Shown one piece after another: positions 63,075 to 64,000 of a DNA stretch of 64,000 bases. The translations under genes were made by a program, and so were the position numbers. The notes under the pieces are model-generated. The model was given only the letters and a program-made list of their open reading frames with translations, did not search any database and was not told where the DNA came from. Origin of the DNA: Sphingobium lactosutens (GTDB taxonomy: Bacteria; Pseudomonadota; Alphaproteobacteria; Sphingomonadales; Sphingomonadaceae); the NCBI RefSeq assembly GCF_013393185.1, contig NZ_QJQX01000037.1, forward strand, positions 220,046-284,045, in the 5' to 3' direction. Positions within the stretch are counted from its first letter, which is position 1. Every line of letters starts with the position of its first letter.

Positions 63075-64000
63075 AGACGCTTGTGTGGGTTGAACATGAG
63101 GGCGGCGCCGTCAAGGACGCCACCCTTTCCGCCGTCACCGCCGCTGGCAAGCTGGGTGAAGTGCATCTGCTGGTCGCCGGGCAAGGCGTTGGCGGCGTGG
63201 CCGAGGAAGCCGCCAAGATCGCGGGCGTGGGCAAGGTCCATGTCGCCGACGACGCGGCTTTCGGCCATGCGCTGCCCGAGAATGTCGCGCCGCTGATCGT
63301 CGAGCTGATGGGCAGCCACGACGCGTTCGTCGCGCCGGCCACCAGCAACGGCAAGAATATCGCGCCGCGTGTCGCGGCTCTGCTCGACGTGATGCAGATC
63401 AGCGACATTCTCTCGGTCGAGAGCGAGGACAGCTTCACCCGGCCGATCTACGCCGGCAACGCGATCGCGACCGTCAGGTCGAAGGACGCCAGGAAGGTCA
63501 TCACCGTGCGCGGCACGGCCTTCGAGAAGGCGGCCAGGGAAGGCGGCAGCGGCACGGTGGAAGCGGTTGCTTCGACCGGGGACAAGGGGCTTTCCTCCTT
63601 CGTCGGCGCCGAAATCGCCAAGCTGGAGCGTCCGGAACTGACTTCGGCCAAGGTGATCGTCTCGGGCGGCCGTGCGCTCAAGGACGGCCCGACCTTCGAG
63701 GAAGTGATCTTCCCGCTGGCGGACAAGCTGGGCGCGGCGGTCGGTGCGAGCCGCGCCGCTGTCGACGCGGGCTATGTGCCCAACGACTATCAGGTCGGCC
63801 AGACCGGCAAGATCGTTGCGCCCGAAGTCTATGTCGCGGTCGGCATCTCCGGGGCGATCCAGCATCTCGCCGGCATGAAGGACTCCAAGACCATCATCGC
63901 CATCAACAAAGACGAGGACGCACCGATCTTCCAGGTCGCCGACATCGGCCTCGTCGGCGATCTCTTCAAGATCGTGCCCGAGCTTACCGAAAAACTGTAA
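63071..64000 (+). CDS. etfA: Electron transfer flavoprotein alpha subunit
   Basis: The 309-aa alpha subunit binds the catalytic FAD. The N-terminal half starts [21 protein letters not shown]. The C-terminal FAD domain has [44 protein letters not shown] and [19 protein letters not shown] (about residues 255-273), with [20 protein letters not shown] at the end. The gene is complete, with its TAA at the last three bases of the window. It is translationally coupled to etfB. Confidence 0.96.
   Translation: MKTLVWVEHEGGAVKDATLSAVTAAGKLGEVHLLVAGQGVGGVAEEAAKIAGVGKVHVADDAAFGHALPENVAPLIVELMGSHDAFVAPATSNGKNIAPRVAALLDVMQISDILSVESEDSFTRPIYAGNAIATVRSKDARKVITVRGTAFEKAAREGGSGTVEAVASTGDKGLSSFVGAEIAKLERPELTSAKVIVSGGRALKDGPTFEEVIFPLADKLGAAVGASRAAVDAGYVPNDYQVGQTGKIVAPEVYVAVGISGAIQHLAGMKDSKTIIAINKDEDAPIFQVADIGLVGDLFKIVPELTEKL

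Overview
The window looks like chromosomal DNA of a sphingomonad (Alphaproteobacteria, Sphingomonadales; Sphingobium is my best guess from how the proteins read, but this was not tested). The base composition is high in G+C, core genes are arranged as in alphaproteobacteria, two TonB receptors carry the typical sphingomonad secreted start, and the right half is rich in oxygenases. I see no rRNA, tRNA, CRISPR array, insertion sequence or phage gene. No stretch longer than about 300 bases lacks a gene.

Region 1 (1-11.2 kb, minus strand) is a translation and envelope block read right to left: rpsB, tsf, an inserted AAA ATPase gene, pyrH, frr, uppS, cdsA, dxr, rseP, bamA and a skp gene cut by the window edge. 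Region 2 (11.4-28.8 kb) holds housekeeping genes: a small membrane protein, pssA and psd, icd, a GNAT-nitrilase fusion, anmK, tyrS, a PilZ protein, an MscS channel, a desaturase, recG, sdhE, mfd and nagZ.

Region 3 (28.9-32.5 kb) is an accessory stretch: a Rieske oxygenase with a TetR regulator and a long palindromic operator, then a GSCFA/SGNH gene pair. It separates nagZ from the SPOR-argS pair. Region 4 (32.6-38.5 kb) returns to core genes: SPOR protein, argS, a large branched palindromic repeat, a lipoprotein, ispH, thrB and rnhA.

Region 5 (38.6-64 kb) is a catabolic island. It has a CYP108-like P450, two TonB receptors, two Rieske oxygenases with one flavin/2Fe-2S reductase, a zinc alcohol dehydrogenase, an SDR, an MFS aromatic-acid-type transporter, a GMC oxidoreductase, two aldehyde dehydrogenases, an acyl-CoA dehydrogenase, a CaiB-type CoA transferase and an extra-looking etfBA pair. 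Four regulators are interspersed: MerR, a double-HTH LysR, GntR/FadR, and (in region 3) TetR. The gene set suggests uptake, hydroxylation, oxidation of alcohol to aldehyde to acid, CoA activation and dehydrogenation of an unidentified aromatic or terpenoid-like compound.

The most interesting observation is regulatory. A 15-bp FadR-like palindrome, AATGG-N5-CCATT, recurs in five intergenic regions of the island (seven sites, one weak). It ties the TonB/Rieske, acyl-CoA dehydrogenase, CaiB, gntR and etfBA promoters into one apparent regulon, probably that of the GntR protein encoded there. A second, weaker motif lies about 45-70 bp upstream of merR, the P450 gene and one Rieske gene.
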